Assembly: GCA_020636535.1 (NCBI GenBank)
Contig: JACJXT010000011.1
Span: forward strand, 2,082,813 to 2,146,812
Source: Chitinophagales bacterium
GTDB taxonomy: Bacteria > Bacteroidota > Bacteroidia > Chitinophagales > JADIYW01
Direction of reading: 5' to 3'
Length of the DNA: 64,000 nucleotides
This document shows, piece after piece, positions 36,107 through 45,113 of this stretch. A program made the translations under genes and the position numbers. The notes beneath the pieces were generated by a model. That model was not told the origin of the DNA. It saw only the letters and a list, made by a program, of their open reading frames with translations, and made no database searches. The first letter of the stretch is position 1. The number at the start of each line of letters is the position of its first letter.

Positions 36107-36171
36107 ATACAGCTACGCTGTATTTTATAAACTTTCTATCATTTCTAATAAGGTTGAAGTGCTACGCACTT
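36107..36171. repeat. Two small GCTACGC-type hairpins
   Basis: ATACAGC-TAC-GCTGTAT (36107-36123) and AAGTGC-TAC-GCACTT (36157-36171) share the form stem-TAC-stem. The second, with its left flank (AATAAGGTTGAAGTG), recurs with two changes at 37098-37122, and a third hairpin GCGTAGCTACGC is at 36880-36891. They lie around the Nudix gene and appear to be a small dispersed palindrome family. Confidence 0.6.
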
Positions 36172-36202
36172 ATTAAGTTAACTAATGCCAAATGTAATAT
36201 GT

Positions 36203-36748
36203 TTATTTATCTGGAAAAGTTGCCAAATGCGTTTTGAAATTGCCCGTTTTTCTATCTTCAAAAAATCTATTTAAAGTATATGTTGATGATGTAAAAGCCA
36301 TTTCTTTCCATGGTATCTCTGCTTCATCAAATAGTGCAGAAGCTAAACTTTCCTCTCCGTTTCTAATAATGCCATCTGTAAGTTCTGCTAAAAAATGTAT
36401 ATACACTTGATTGGCTTGTGGCAAATTATAAATTACATATGGTTGTATAATTTTAATATTAGCTCCAGCTTCTTCCCATACTTCTCGTGTTGCTCCGTCT
36501 TCTACTTTTTCATTATCTTCTAAATATCCTGCTGGTAAATTCCAAAAACCTTTTCTTGGCTCAATTGCTCTTTTACATAACAATACTTTATTTTGATAAT
36601 GCACCAATGCTCCTACTACTACATTGGGATTAGTATAATGTATATTGTGACAACTATTACATACAAATCGTTTGTGTGTATCGCCTACAACTGCTTGAAA
36701 AGACATTGTAGCTCCACAATTAAAACAGTACTTAATTGGTAAGTTCAT
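36203..36748 (-). CDS. Nudix hydrolase with zinc ribbon
   Basis: 181 residues. An N-terminal zinc ribbon (YCFNCGATM...FVCNSCHNIHY) precedes a Nudix domain with the box in GYLEDNEKVEDGATREVWEEAG (a match to GX5EX7REUXEEXG). The arrangement is like NADH pyrophosphatase NudC, but the protein is shorter and lacks the extra N-terminal domain, so the substrate may be another nucleotide sugar or dinucleotide. Single gene between repeats. Confidence 0.9.
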   Translation of the reverse strand: MNLPIKYCFNCGATMSFQAVVGDTHKRFVCNSCHNIHYTNPNVVVGALVHYQNKVLLCKRAIEPRKGFWNLPAGYLEDNEKVEDGATREVWEEAGANIKIIQPYVIYNLPQANQVYIHFLAELTDGIIRNGEESLASALFDEAEIPWKEMAFTSSTYTLNRFFEDRKTGNFKTHLATFPDK

Positions 36749-37261
36749 CTAAGGATAAAAATACAAAAAAATGTAAGAATAGACTTCTTTCATAATTGTT
36801 CTTTGAATAGAGTTGTGATATATTTTAATTCTAAATTACGCACTAGGAAAAATAGGTTCATTTCGTTTTTAAAAAGGTTGCGTAGCTACGCCATGCTTTA
36901 CTACTTAAACCCAAATTACGCATTAGACTTTGTCATGAGAGAAAATTATACAAAATATTTACAAAGCACGGAATTTTTTTCACGGAAATGTAGTTTTAGC
37001 TACATTGAGTATAAAAAAATGAGTACTGAAGTAAATATAAAGTAGAATTTTTTCGGAATAAATTTCTAATGCGTAATTTGGGTTAAAAGCTAGTGCTAAT
37101 AAAGTTGAAGTACTACGCACTTCTTATTTAGAACTAGAAGTATGTCATACTTCAATTGGAGTAACCATGCGTGAAACTCTTGGTATAACTATAGTTATTC
37201 AGATAGTACTCTACTTTGAATTCTATGTATTAGAAAGGAATTTAATGTTCTTAATCCTCCA
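36749..37261. other. Repeat-filled intergenic region
   Basis: 513 bases without a convincing gene. It holds a GCGTAGCTACGC palindrome, the MITE-like element at 36908-37084 and a copy of the AAGTRCTACGCACTT hairpin. An 80-codon frame (36803-37045) runs through the inverted repeat and is not believed. Confidence 0.6.
36908..37084. mobile_element. MITE-like element with perfect 20-base inverted repeats
   Basis: AACCCAAATTACGCATTAGA at 36908-36927 is repeated as its exact reverse complement at 37065-37084, bounding 177 bases with no gene. The right end extends 13 more bases in similarity to the solo repeat at 21823-21857. No clear target duplication is seen. A non-autonomous relic of an insertion sequence is the best reading. 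Confidence 0.6.
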
Positions 37262-38890
37262 CTACGCTTTCATGTATGGATATTTGTAATTGGTTGGTGG
37301 ATGGAAATTTTCTTTTACAGTTCTTGGTGATACAAATCTCAACAAATGAAATTTGCTTCCTGCTTTATCATTAGTACCAGATTTTCTTGCTCCACCAAAT
37401 GGTTGTTGTCCTACTACTGCTCCAGTACATTTATCGTTGATGTAAAAGTTTCCTGCGTTATTGGTCAGTTTGTCTTTTAAATAATCAATGGCATAAACAT
37501 CTTGAGCAATGATTGCTCCTGTTAATGCATACGGAGAAGTTTCGTCTAGCAGTTGCAAGGTTTCGTCAAGTAATTCATCATCATATAAATAAATTGTGAG
37601 TACTGGTCCAAAAATCTCTTCTTCCATTGTTCTCGACTTTGGATTTTTAGTGAGAATAACGGTTGGTTCTATAAAATATCCTTCTGAGTTGTCATAATTT
37701 CCACCAAACATAAAAATATTATCATCGTTGGCTTTGGCATCTTCAATATATCCTGTAATTCTATTAAATGAATCGGCTGAAATTACTGCATTCATAATGG
37801 TAGAAAAATCTTCGACACTACCTTGTTTAAAAGATTTTAAATCGTTGTACATGACTTCCCACAAATTCTCCCAAATAGATTTTGGAATATACGCACGAGA
37901 ACACGCCGAACATTTTTGACCTTGATACTCGAAAGCTCCTCTTAAAATTGCTGTAGCTGCTACTTTTACATCAGCAGAGTTGTGTACAAAAATAAAATCT
38001 TTACCACCAGTCTCTCCTACTATTCTTGGATAACTTTTGTATTTATCTATATTCAAACCTATTTGCTTCCAAGCTTCTTGAAACACAAAAGTTGAGCCAG
38101 TAAAATGTAAAGCAGCAAAATCTTTATGTTCGTAAACTATTTTAGATGTTTCAATAGCATCTGTAAAAATCATATTAACTACTCCATTTGGCAAACCTGC
38201 TTCTCTAAAAATTTCCATAATCGTCCATGCAGAATAAATTTGATGTGGTGATGGTTTCCAAACAACCACATTTCCCATAAGTGCTGGAGCTGCAAACAAA
38301 TTGGCTGCAATTGCTGTAAAATTAAATGGTGTAGCAGCAAAAACAAAACCTTCTAATGCTCTGTATTCTACAGAATTTCTAATATTGGTATCATTTTTTG
38401 GTTGCTCTTGATAAATTTGTGATGCATAATAGACATTAAATCGTAGGAAATCTGCTAATTCGCAAGCTGCATCTATTTCTGCTTGAAACAAATTTTTGCT
38501 TTGTGCTAACATCGTTGATGCATTGATAGCTGCACGATATTTTCCACTTACTAAATCAGCAGCTTTTTGAAATATAGCCAAACGATTTTGCCATGGTAAA
38601 TTTTGCCATGCTTCTTTAGCATTTAAAGCTGCATCTATTGCTAAATGAATATGCTCGTTTGTTCCTTTATGATAATGTCCTATTTTATGTTTGATTTCGT
38701 GTGGTGGAAATAAGTCAACAGTATCATTTGTTCTAACTTCTTTTCCATTTATAAATTGTGGAATATCTATAATTGCTTTTTTTCTTCTATTTAATTCTTC
38801 TCTAATAGCACTTCTTTCTATACTATCTTTAGCATATCCTAGAATTGGTTCGTTGTTTGGTAAATCAAATTTTAATACTGCGTTTGTCAT
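37262..38890 (-). CDS. pruA: 1-pyrroline-5-carboxylate dehydrogenase
   Basis: 542 residues, aldehyde dehydrogenase fold. The catalytic Cys is in FEYQGQKCSACSRAY and the general base in PRIVGETGGKDF; the C-terminal QQPFGGARKSGTNDKAGS block is typical of the P5CDH subgroup (L-glutamate gamma-semialdehyde dehydrogenase type 1). It oxidises pyrroline-5-carboxylate to glutamate in proline breakdown. Proline dehydrogenase is not adjacent. Length is normal. Confidence 0.96.
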   Translation of the reverse strand: MTNAVLKFDLPNNEPILGYAKDSIERSAIREELNRRKKAIIDIPQFINGKEVRTNDTVDLFPPHEIKHKIGHYHKGTNEHIHLAIDAALNAKEAWQNLPWQNRLAIFQKAADLVSGKYRAAINASTMLAQSKNLFQAEIDAACELADFLRFNVYYASQIYQEQPKNDTNIRNSVEYRALEGFVFAATPFNFTAIAANLFAAPALMGNVVVWKPSPHQIYSAWTIMEIFREAGLPNGVVNMIFTDAIETSKIVYEHKDFAALHFTGSTFVFQEAWKQIGLNIDKYKSYPRIVGETGGKDFIFVHNSADVKVAATAILRGAFEYQGQKCSACSRAYIPKSIWENLWEVMYNDLKSFKQGSVEDFSTIMNAVISADSFNRITGYIEDAKANDDNIFMFGGNYDNSEGYFIEPTVILTKNPKSRTMEEEIFGPVLTIYLYDDELLDETLQLLDETSPYALTGAIIAQDVYAIDYLKDKLTNNAGNFYINDKCTGAVVGQQPFGGARKSGTNDKAGSKFHLLRFVSPRTVKENFHPPTNYKYPYMKA

Positions 38891-39135
38891 ATAATGAAAT
38901 TTTTACAAAGTTCTATAAATTATTTTACAAATACCTAACTGTACACAAGTATAAACAAAAATACAGACTAAATGTTGCAGTATAAGTATTCAGGATTCAT
39001 CAGTGTCCTCTACGAGTGACACTGATGGAAATAGTTTTCTTTTCACTCAGAGTTATTCTTTCCACTCAGAGTTATTCAAAGAAAACTCTGAGTATTAGAT
39101 TTATCAGTATCTTTTATGAGTGGCAATGGTCTGTG
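38891..39135. repeat. Intergenic hairpin and short tandem repeats
   Basis: A perfect 10-bp hairpin CATCAGTGTC...GACACTGATG lies at 38998-39027, and a degraded second copy at about 39099-39131. Between them the phrase CACTCAGAGTTATTC occurs twice in a row (39052-39066 and 39065-39079). These may act in transcript ending for the flanking minus-strand genes. Confidence 0.5.
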
Positions 39136-39723
39136 TTAATTCCTAGCATTTTTTTGTAACCAATCTGAGATATTTTTAGCTGGAAAATATTGTTTTGCGT
39201 TTACTTGTTGTGCTATTTTTTCTTGTGCTCTAGTTACTGAGTTATCTATCATATTATGTGAGATACTTTCGCCTTCCTTAAAACCTAAATTTTGTAGCAT
39301 ATTTTTTAATCTATCTGATGTATAAATTTTAATTAATTCATCATCAAAAGATATATAATACAAAATACTTCTAATTCCTTGTTCTTGTAGTGTTTTATGG
39401 AATATATTTTCAGTAGATAACAAAGGAAATCTTTCTATTCCTACATAAACAAGTGCATTACTTGATGTATTTTTAACTTTTTCTAAAACAAACAGATAAA
39501 TAGATTGATTTTCTATTTTAGGCAATTGAATTAAATCATATTTTATTGAGTGATTATCAAATAGATTAGAAAATGCGTTTTTGGTATCTTCGAAATAACA
39601 AAAGTAAATAGGAAATTCATCTAAGTCGACAGATGCCAATAGTTGTTCATTTTTTTCTTTATCTGTTAAATAAATTATATTGTGTACAGGTATTTTGTCT
39701 TCTTTTTTGAATAAATTAAACAT
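39136..39723 (-). CDS. Hypothetical protein
   Basis: 195 residues from ATG 39723, no signal or membrane segment; a cytosolic protein. The frame is open to a TTG at 39762, but the -7 element TACTTTTG (minus strand, 39751-39758) covers that start, so the ATG is used. The N-terminal MFNLFKKEDKIPVHNIIYLTD and the alternating strands and helices suggest an alpha/beta fold; I do not recognise the family. Downstream gene is pruA on the same strand after 245 bases. Confidence 0.7.
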   Translation of the reverse strand: MFNLFKKEDKIPVHNIIYLTDKEKNEQLLASVDLDEFPIYFCYFEDTKNAFSNLFDNHSIKYDLIQLPKIENQSIYLFVLEKVKNTSSNALVYVGIERFPLLSTENIFHKTLQEQGIRSILYYISFDDELIKIYTSDRLKNMLQNLGFKEGESISHNMIDNSVTRAQEKIAQQVNAKQYFPAKNISDWLQKNARN

Positions 39724-39789
39724 ATTAATAAGCTTACTTTTGTCTTGATACAAAAGTAACAAAAAATCAAGACTGCAATAAATTCTTTA

Positions 39790-39875
39790 CGCTCGAACTG
39801 CTTAAAAAAGCTAAAAATCTTGAAACTCGCTTCACTCAAACAACAAGATTTTCTTAACGCTTTTTTATTTGTTCT
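39790..39875. repeat. Long imperfect hairpin repeat
   Basis: AAAATCTTG (39814-39822) pairs with CAAGATTTT (39844-39852), and outer A/T and AGC/GCT blocks extend the stem. The loop CTCGCTTCACTCAAAC is of the kind found in dispersed Bacteroidota intergenic repeats. No gene. Confidence 0.5.
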
Positions 39876-39965
39876 CTCTAAATTTATTGAAGGTCATCAT
39901 TTGAATTATGAATTGCAAAAAATATTCTATTCATTATACCACAAAATCTTTTATAGTAACAAATT

Positions 39966-40382
39966 CTACTGATTACAATTAGCACAAATGCCTTCTACTA
40001 ATAAATTAGCTTGTTGCATTGTGTAGTTTTTTGGCAAATGGAAATCTGGAATTTGTAAACTATGCAGACATTCTATTTTTTCGCAAACACTACATTTAAA
40101 ATGTACATGATTGTCTTGATGTTCGTGTTCTATTTGATGATGATGACACATTGCATATTTGGCAATACCTGTTTCATCGCTTATTTTGTGAATGATGCCA
40201 GCTTCTACAAAAGCTGTTAGCGTTCTGTAAATGGTTACTCTATCGTAAATATGAGCAAATTTTGTTTCGATATCTGCATGTGATAATGCAAAATCTGTAG
40301 TATTAAATACAGTTAGAATTTCTTTACGAATTGGTGTAATTCGCAAGCCATGTTCTTTTATTTTACTAACAATATCTGACAT
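39966..40382 (-). CDS. Fur-family transcriptional regulator (Zur-like)
   Basis: 138 residues. An N-terminal winged helix (ITPIRKEILTVFNTTDFALSHADIETKF, YDRVTIYRTLTAFVEAG) is followed by a His-rich dimer domain (CHHHQIEHEHQDNHVHFKC) and two Cys pairs (CSVCEKIEC, CANCNQ) for structural zinc. Fur-family proteins sense Fe, Zn, Mn, Ni or peroxide; the His content and the MerC-domain neighbour point to zinc, by inference. It is divergent from the merC-like gene, with a candidate operator in the 53-base space between. Confidence 0.9.
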   Translation of the reverse strand: MSDIVSKIKEHGLRITPIRKEILTVFNTTDFALSHADIETKFAHIYDRVTIYRTLTAFVEAGIIHKISDETGIAKYAMCHHHQIEHEHQDNHVHFKCSVCEKIECLHSLQIPDFHLPKNYTMQQANLLVEGICANCNQ

Positions 40383-40396
40383 AATAAAAAATTAAC

Positions 40397-40427
40397 TTGC
40401 AACTGAGTTGCACTTTTTGTATTTTTG
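40397..40427 (+). promoter_or_regulatory. merC promoter with overlapping inverted-repeat operator
   Basis: TTG (40397-40399) is followed after 20 bases by TATTTTTG (40420-40427), an exact Bacteroidota promoter. Overlapping its upstream half is TGCAAC-TGA-GTTGCA (40398-40412), a perfect inverted repeat that also reads TTGCAA-N5-TTGCA, like Fur-family (Nur-type) boxes. Transcription would start 3-4 bases before the ATG at 40436, nearly leaderless. Confidence 0.6.
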
Positions 40428-40435
40428 TATCTTCA

Positions 40436-40825
40436 ATGAGTACAGAAGCACATTTACACGACCACAAAGCTAATAAAGTTTCTTTAATTTTATCTGCCAT
40501 TTGTATTGTTCACTGCTTATTTACACCAGTTTTAGTAGTTGTTTTGCCTTTTGCTGGTACTTTTATGCATGAAAACCATTGGATTGAATTGCTTATTATT
40601 TTAGGTATTGTTTTACTAGGTTCGTCTTCATTAAAACATGGTTATCGCTATCATCATCACAACAAAAAACCTATTATTTTGTTTGTTATTGGATTAGTGC
40701 TATTATTAATTTCTAGTATGATACATTTTATTGCAGATAGTTTATTCTTGCATCATGTATTTGGCGTAATAGGTGGTTTGCTAGTTGGTGGTGCTCAGTT
40801 GTATAATTTAAAATTGAGTAGGTAA
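40436..40825 (+). CDS. MerC-domain membrane protein
   Basis: 129 residues from ATG 40436; the frame is open to 40397 but that start lies upstream of the promoter. Four membrane helices: LSAICIVHCLFTPVLVVVLP has the MerC Cys-His motif, and there are His-rich loops (HLHDHK at the start, GYRYHHHNKK). MerC-type proteins move metal ions; here with a Fur-type regulator next door, zinc or another divalent metal is more likely than mercury. The 3' end overlaps the convergent SirB1-like gene by 18 bases. Confidence 0.83.
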   Translation: MSTEAHLHDHKANKVSLILSAICIVHCLFTPVLVVVLPFAGTFMHENHWIELLIILGIVLLGSSSLKHGYRYHHHNKKPIILFVIGLVLLLISSMIHFIADSLFLHHVFGVIGGLLVGGAQLYNLKLSR

Positions 40826-41719
40826 ATCTTTATCTAATAAGTTTAACAACGATTCTAATTTTTCAATCATAACTTGATTTTTGCTTTGCTGAAAACAAGC
40901 AATTTGGTTGTACAACAATGCTTTAATGACTTGACTATTATGACATGGCGAATAGTAACTCTGTTCTTTCTCTAATTTTATTTGTTTGAGATAATTGGTG
41001 ATTTCTATTCTTGAAAATGCAATGCCTTTGTTCAATGGATTTAAGTAAAACATTACACTTTTATCTTGATCTTTTTGATTTAATTCTTCAACAGACAAAT
41101 TTCTTTTGGTATATGCCATTATAAAATGAAATGGTAAATACACACCATAAATTGGCAAATCATTTTTTTGAGCTAAAATTAAATATAAAATACTTAAAGA
41201 TATACTATTGCCTTTTTTGGTTTCTAGTAATTTATTGATAAAACCTAAGTTTGGATCTGGATTTGGTGTATTGACTTGCTCGCCAAAGTAAGCATTGAGT
41301 CGGAATATTACATTATTAATTACTTGTACTTCTTCTAATGCAGAAAGTGATGCGTTGAGTTCTAACCAAATACTTTTGTTTAATCTATTTAGTTTTTCTA
41401 TAATAATATTTTCATCAATATCTGGATAGAAACACTTGGCTACTAAAATACTTGGTTCTAATAAATCTACACAACCATTATCAATCCAAGTAATAAATCT
41501 ATCCTTTATATTTGAAAATTGTATTGACTGAATAACTGTTTCTAATCTTTGTTGTAGTGTTTCATTATCTGCTTGCATCCAAGCATTTTCTAACATTGGA
41601 ATACTTGGTTCACCAAAAGATATTAATTTTTGCTGAACATGATTAAATACTTCCCAATCATTATCATCTAATAATTTCACTAATGCATTAAATTCGCTAT
41701 CTTTTATACTGTTGTTCAT
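40808..41719 (-). CDS. SirB1-family transglutaminase-like protein
   Basis: 303 residues. The central part (NPDPNLGFINKLLETKKGNSISLSILYLILAQ, then GVYLPFHFIMAY) is the SirB1 N-terminal transglutaminase-like core, where the usual Cys is replaced by Ser in SISLSILY. The family also has a C-terminal TPR-like helix pair. It is probably not catalytic; its role is unknown. It is the second gene after a small secreted protein with a 7-base gap. Confidence 0.8.
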   Translation of the reverse strand: MNNSIKDSEFNALVKLLDDNDWEVFNHVQQKLISFGEPSIPMLENAWMQADNETLQQRLETVIQSIQFSNIKDRFITWIDNGCVDLLEPSILVAKCFYPDIDENIIIEKLNRLNKSIWLELNASLSALEEVQVINNVIFRLNAYFGEQVNTPNPDPNLGFINKLLETKKGNSISLSILYLILAQKNDLPIYGVYLPFHFIMAYTKRNLSVEELNQKDQDKSVMFYLNPLNKGIAFSRIEITNYLKQIKLEKEQSYYSPCHNSQVIKALLYNQIACFQQSKNQVMIEKLESLLNLLDKDLPTQF

Positions 41720-41726
41720 TCTTTTC

Positions 41727-42080
41727 CTATTCCTTTGTTAGCTTATTTAATTGATACATATCATTCTTAATAAAATCTTTTGTAAAAATATTAATTAAAT
41801 AAGTTGGCTCTTTTAAATCATCAATACTCAAAAATAAACTATCTGTATCAAAAACAAAATCTTTTAACACTTTACTTTCATCGTCAGAAATTAAAATGCT
41901 TAAAGCTGGTTGATTGATAGATTTTTTAAACAAGAGCATTGAATCTGTAACAGTAATATTAAAATGAAATGAAGTGTCAATTTGTGTTTGCAATACACTT
42001 ATAGTATAATTATTGGTATTTGCAACTGCTACAAACTTTAGCAGTATTAAACAAGCAATTATATAAGTCAATTTCTTCAT
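41727..42080 (-). CDS. Small secreted hypothetical protein
   Basis: 117 residues from ATG 42080; a TTG at 42095 is open but not favoured. A signal peptide (YIIACLILLKFVAVANT) is followed by a beta-rich Ser/Asp-rich domain with no family I recognise. It lies 7 bases upstream of the SirB1-like gene on the same strand, so both are probably co-transcribed. Confidence 0.65.
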   Translation of the reverse strand: MKKLTYIIACLILLKFVAVANTNNYTISVLQTQIDTSFHFNITVTDSMLLFKKSINQPALSILISDDESKVLKDFVFDTDSLFLSIDDLKEPTYLINIFTKDFIKNDMYQLNKLTKE

Positions 42081-42117
42081 GGTATTACAATACAAATTAG
42101 TATTTTTTCTTAAATAA

Positions 42118-42151
42118 AAAAAGACTGTCCAAATAAATCAGACAGTCTTTC
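42118..42151. terminator. Rho-independent terminator
   Basis: AAGACTGTC (42121-42129) pairs with GACAGTCTT (42141-42149), with an A-run before and T-run after. It lies between the LysM/BON gene and the small secreted gene, downstream of the former on the minus strand, and can act in both directions. Confidence 0.8.
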
Positions 42152-42195
42152 TATAAATTAGATTCCAAACAAATTTTGGAATGACAAATATTATT

Positions 42196-42657
42196 TTATA
42201 CCGTTGGTATTCTTAAAACTTGTCCTGGATAAATTTTATCAGGATGTTCTAACATTGGTTTGTTAGCTTCAAAAATAACCATGTAAGAGTTTGCATTGCC
42301 AAGTGTATTTTTTGCAATTTTAGATAAAGTATCACCAGCAACTACAGTATAAAACTGAGCAGGTTCTTTTACTTCGGCAACAGTAAATTCGTCGTTAACT
42401 ACACCAACACCTTCTACATTACCTACTGCTAAAATAATTTTTTCTCTGGCTTCTTGCGTTTCTACTTCTCCGCTTACCGTTACTGTATCTCCTAGTACAG
42501 CCACTCTTAATTTTGCTACATCAAATCCTAAAGTTTTAATATAGTCTAATAGTTCTTGAGCAGCAACATGCTTATCTTCTTCAGTAGTTTGTTCTTCTGC
42601 TTTCTTGTTTTTGAAGATTTTTTGTCCTGCTGTTTTAATAAAATTAAATAATCCCAT
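42196..42657 (-). CDS. BON- and LysM-domain protein (YgaU/Kbp-like)
   Basis: 153 residues. Residues about 35-95 form a BON domain (VAVLGDTVTVSGEVETQEAREKI) and 100-152 a LysM domain (YTVVAGDTLSKIAKNTLG...YPGQVLRIPTV). There is no signal peptide. The layout equals that of E. coli Kbp/YgaU, a cytosolic potassium-binding protein, which is the likely role here, though only the domain layout supports it. Ended by the terminator at 42118-42151. Confidence 0.9.
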   Translation of the reverse strand: MGLFNFIKTAGQKIFKNKKAEEQTTEEDKHVAAQELLDYIKTLGFDVAKLRVAVLGDTVTVSGEVETQEAREKIILAVGNVEGVGVVNDEFTVAEVKEPAQFYTVVAGDTLSKIAKNTLGNANSYMVIFEANKPMLEHPDKIYPGQVLRIPTV

Positions 42658-42784
42658 AATTGATAAATTTTTATTGGTAATATTACAAAAACTATTCCAA
42701 TTTTAAAATTTATTGTAATGAAGTGTTATAACAATATTAATTTTAATACTTTTGTTAGATATTACTATAATAGAAGTTAAGCAC

Positions 42785-43807
42785 ATGAGTAAAACGAGAA
42801 ATGCATGGAAGTTTGATGTTGCACCAGAAAATAATCAAGTAGTTAAATACAAGCAAATCATCAATACTTATCTTAGTAAAGAAGAAATCAAAAAATTACA
42901 CGAAAAATCAAATACCAAAGCATGGTTATCTATTTTTTCTGTTTGGTTTTGGATTATTTTTGCTTTTGCTTTAGTCGGATTTTTTCCAAATATATTTACC
43001 GTAATCATAGCATTGTTTATAATTGGTGGGAAACAATTAGGTTGTGCCATAATTATGCACGATACTTCTCACTATTCTTTATTTAAAACCAAAAAACTCA
43101 ATAATTTTGTAGGTAATTGGTTAGGAGCTTATCCAATCTTTCACAATGTAGAACAATATCGACCTTATCATTTTCAACATCATGTTGCTACTGGTACAGT
43201 AGATGATCCTGATTTAAATTTAGTAAAAAACTATCCTGCAAAATTGTTGAGTTTACTTAGAAAATTCATTAGAGACTTAATTGGATTGACTGGCATAAAA
43301 ACCGAATTTGCTTTAGGTGCTATGCATTTAGGTTTTATACAATACAACTTAGGTAATCTAATTGTAAAAATTCCGAAAGAAGAAAGAACATGGAAACAAA
43401 TTTTTACCAATGCTTATTATAACTTAAGAGGACCAATTACTGCTAACTTAATTATGTTTTTAATACTACTTGCTTTTGGCAAACCATTACTTTATCTATT
43501 GTGGATTGGAGCATTACTCACTACTTATAATTTTAGCTTACGCGTTCGTTCTATTGCAGAACATTCTGTTGTAGAAGACACTAACAATCCATATAAAAAT
43601 ACAAGAACTACTTATGCTAATTTTGTTGAACAAATTTTATTCGCACCGTTGCATGTTAATTTTCATTTAGAACATCATTTCTTACAAAATGCACCAAGTT
43701 ATAATAATCCAAAAATACATCAGCTTTTAAAAGAACGAGGTTTTTATGAGCAAGGATTACTCAAAAACAACTATTGGGAAATTATTAAAATGGCAATCAA
43801 AAAATAA
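42785..43807 (+). CDS. Membrane fatty acid desaturase family protein
   Basis: 340 residues from ATG 42785; -7 element TACTTTTG (42747-42754) lies inside the longer frame that starts at 42752. The three His boxes of the di-iron desaturases are visible: HDTSH, HFQHH and HLEHH. Two pairs of membrane helices flank them (WFWIIFAFALVGFFPNIF, IAGALLTTYNFSL region). It would introduce a double bond into an acyl chain; the position cannot be told. The MFS transporter gene follows after 12 bases. Confidence 0.88.
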   Translation: MSKTRNAWKFDVAPENNQVVKYKQIINTYLSKEEIKKLHEKSNTKAWLSIFSVWFWIIFAFALVGFFPNIFTVIIALFIIGGKQLGCAIIMHDTSHYSLFKTKKLNNFVGNWLGAYPIFHNVEQYRPYHFQHHVATGTVDDPDLNLVKNYPAKLLSLLRKFIRDLIGLTGIKTEFALGAMHLGFIQYNLGNLIVKIPKEERTWKQIFTNAYYNLRGPITANLIMFLILLAFGKPLLYLLWIGALLTTYNFSLRVRSIAEHSVVEDTNNPYKNTRTTYANFVEQILFAPLHVNFHLEHHFLQNAPSYNNPKIHQLLKERGFYEQGLLKNNYWEIIKMAIKK

Positions 43808-43819
43808 TTTTTTATATCT

Positions 43820-45070
43820 ATGACTAAAGACAATGGCAAATCAGTAAGCATACTTATAATAGTTGCTGCATTAGGATATTTTGTAGATGTATTTGATTTA
43901 TTACTCTTTGGTATGGTAAGAGTAAGTTCTTTGCAAAGTTTAGGTTTTGAAGGCACTCAACTAGAAACTCTAGGCATGCGTTTAGACAACTTTCAAATGA
44001 TAGGCATGCTACTTGGCGGAATTTTTTGGGGAATGCTTGGCGATAAAAAAGGTAGAATTACAGTATTGTTTGGTTCTATACTCACCTACTCTATTGCCAA
44101 TACACTCAATGGTTTTGTGCATGATATTAATCACTATGCTATATTGCGATTAATTGCTGGATTTGGTTTAGCTGGAGAATTAGGTGCTGGTGTTACGCTG
44201 GTTAATGAAAGCATGAGCAAAGAAAAAAGAGGTATTGCCACTGCTTTTATTGCTGGATTTGGTGTGCTTGGTGCAGTAGTTGGTTGCTTACTAGTACTTT
44301 GGGTTGGCGACTGGAGAACTTGCTACATTATTGGTGGTATTATGGGTTTTGCATTGTTAATTCTACGAATAAGTGTATATGAATCGAGTATGTTTACGCA
44401 ACTCAAAGAAGAAAAAAGCAAAGATAAAGAAATACTATTGGGCGATTTTAGAACACTGTTTAGAAATAAAGCAACGGCTATTAAATATTTGGCAGTTATT
44501 GCAATTGCCATTCCTATATGGTATGTAGTACAACTCTATGCAAAGTATGCACCAGAATTAGCCGATGCACTACACCTAACTTATCCAGATAAAAAAACCG
44601 TAGCCATTTATGCTATACTATTTATTTATTCTGGCTTAACCATTGGTGATGTTTGTTGTGGCTTACTTTCTAACTATTTAAAGAGTAGAAAAAAAGCTAT
44701 TTTATATTATATGATACTTTTAATTATACTAGTAACTATATTTTGGTTTATAGCAAAACTAGGACTTGTTTTCTTTTATGGTATGATATTTTTACTAGGA
44801 TTTAGTATTGGATATTGGGCTGTGTTTATGAGTACAGCTGCCGAATCTTTCGGAATTAATATTCGTTCTACAGTTACCAATACAGCACCAAATTTTGTAA
44901 GAGGTGCAGTGATAATTATCAATGCTTTGTATTTACTGTTTAAAAATCAACTAGGATTGTCTACAATATATTCAAATATTGCAGTAGGAATTATATGTAT
45001 TTCCATTGCCTTATTAGCTTGGAAAAAATTAGAAGAAACTTTCGGAAAAGATTTAAACTATACTGAGTGA
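43820..45070 (+). CDS. MFS transporter
   Basis: 416 residues, twelve membrane helices in two halves. The motif after helix 2 reads GMLGDKKGRITVLFG and helix 4-5 contains RLIAGFGLAGELGAGVTL, as in the sugar/metabolite:H+ symporter group. The substrate cannot be told from sequence. It follows the desaturase gene by 12 bases on the same strand, so the two probably form an operon. Confidence 0.88.
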   Translation: MTKDNGKSVSILIIVAALGYFVDVFDLLLFGMVRVSSLQSLGFEGTQLETLGMRLDNFQMIGMLLGGIFWGMLGDKKGRITVLFGSILTYSIANTLNGFVHDINHYAILRLIAGFGLAGELGAGVTLVNESMSKEKRGIATAFIAGFGVLGAVVGCLLVLWVGDWRTCYIIGGIMGFALLILRISVYESSMFTQLKEEKSKDKEILLGDFRTLFRNKATAIKYLAVIAIAIPIWYVVQLYAKYAPELADALHLTYPDKKTVAIYAILFIYSGLTIGDVCCGLLSNYLKSRKKAILYYMILLIILVTIFWFIAKLGLVFFYGMIFLLGFSIGYWAVFMSTAAESFGINIRSTVTNTAPNFVRGAVIIINALYLLFKNQLGLSTIYSNIAVGIICISIALLAWKKLEETFGKDLNYTE

Positions 45071-45113
45071 TATATTAAAAATAATACTTAACTTTATACT
45101 AAAATTAAACCTT

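Noticed and set aside
36803..37045. 80-codon frame
   Set aside because: It runs through the palindromes and inverted repeat of the MITE-like element and matches no family.
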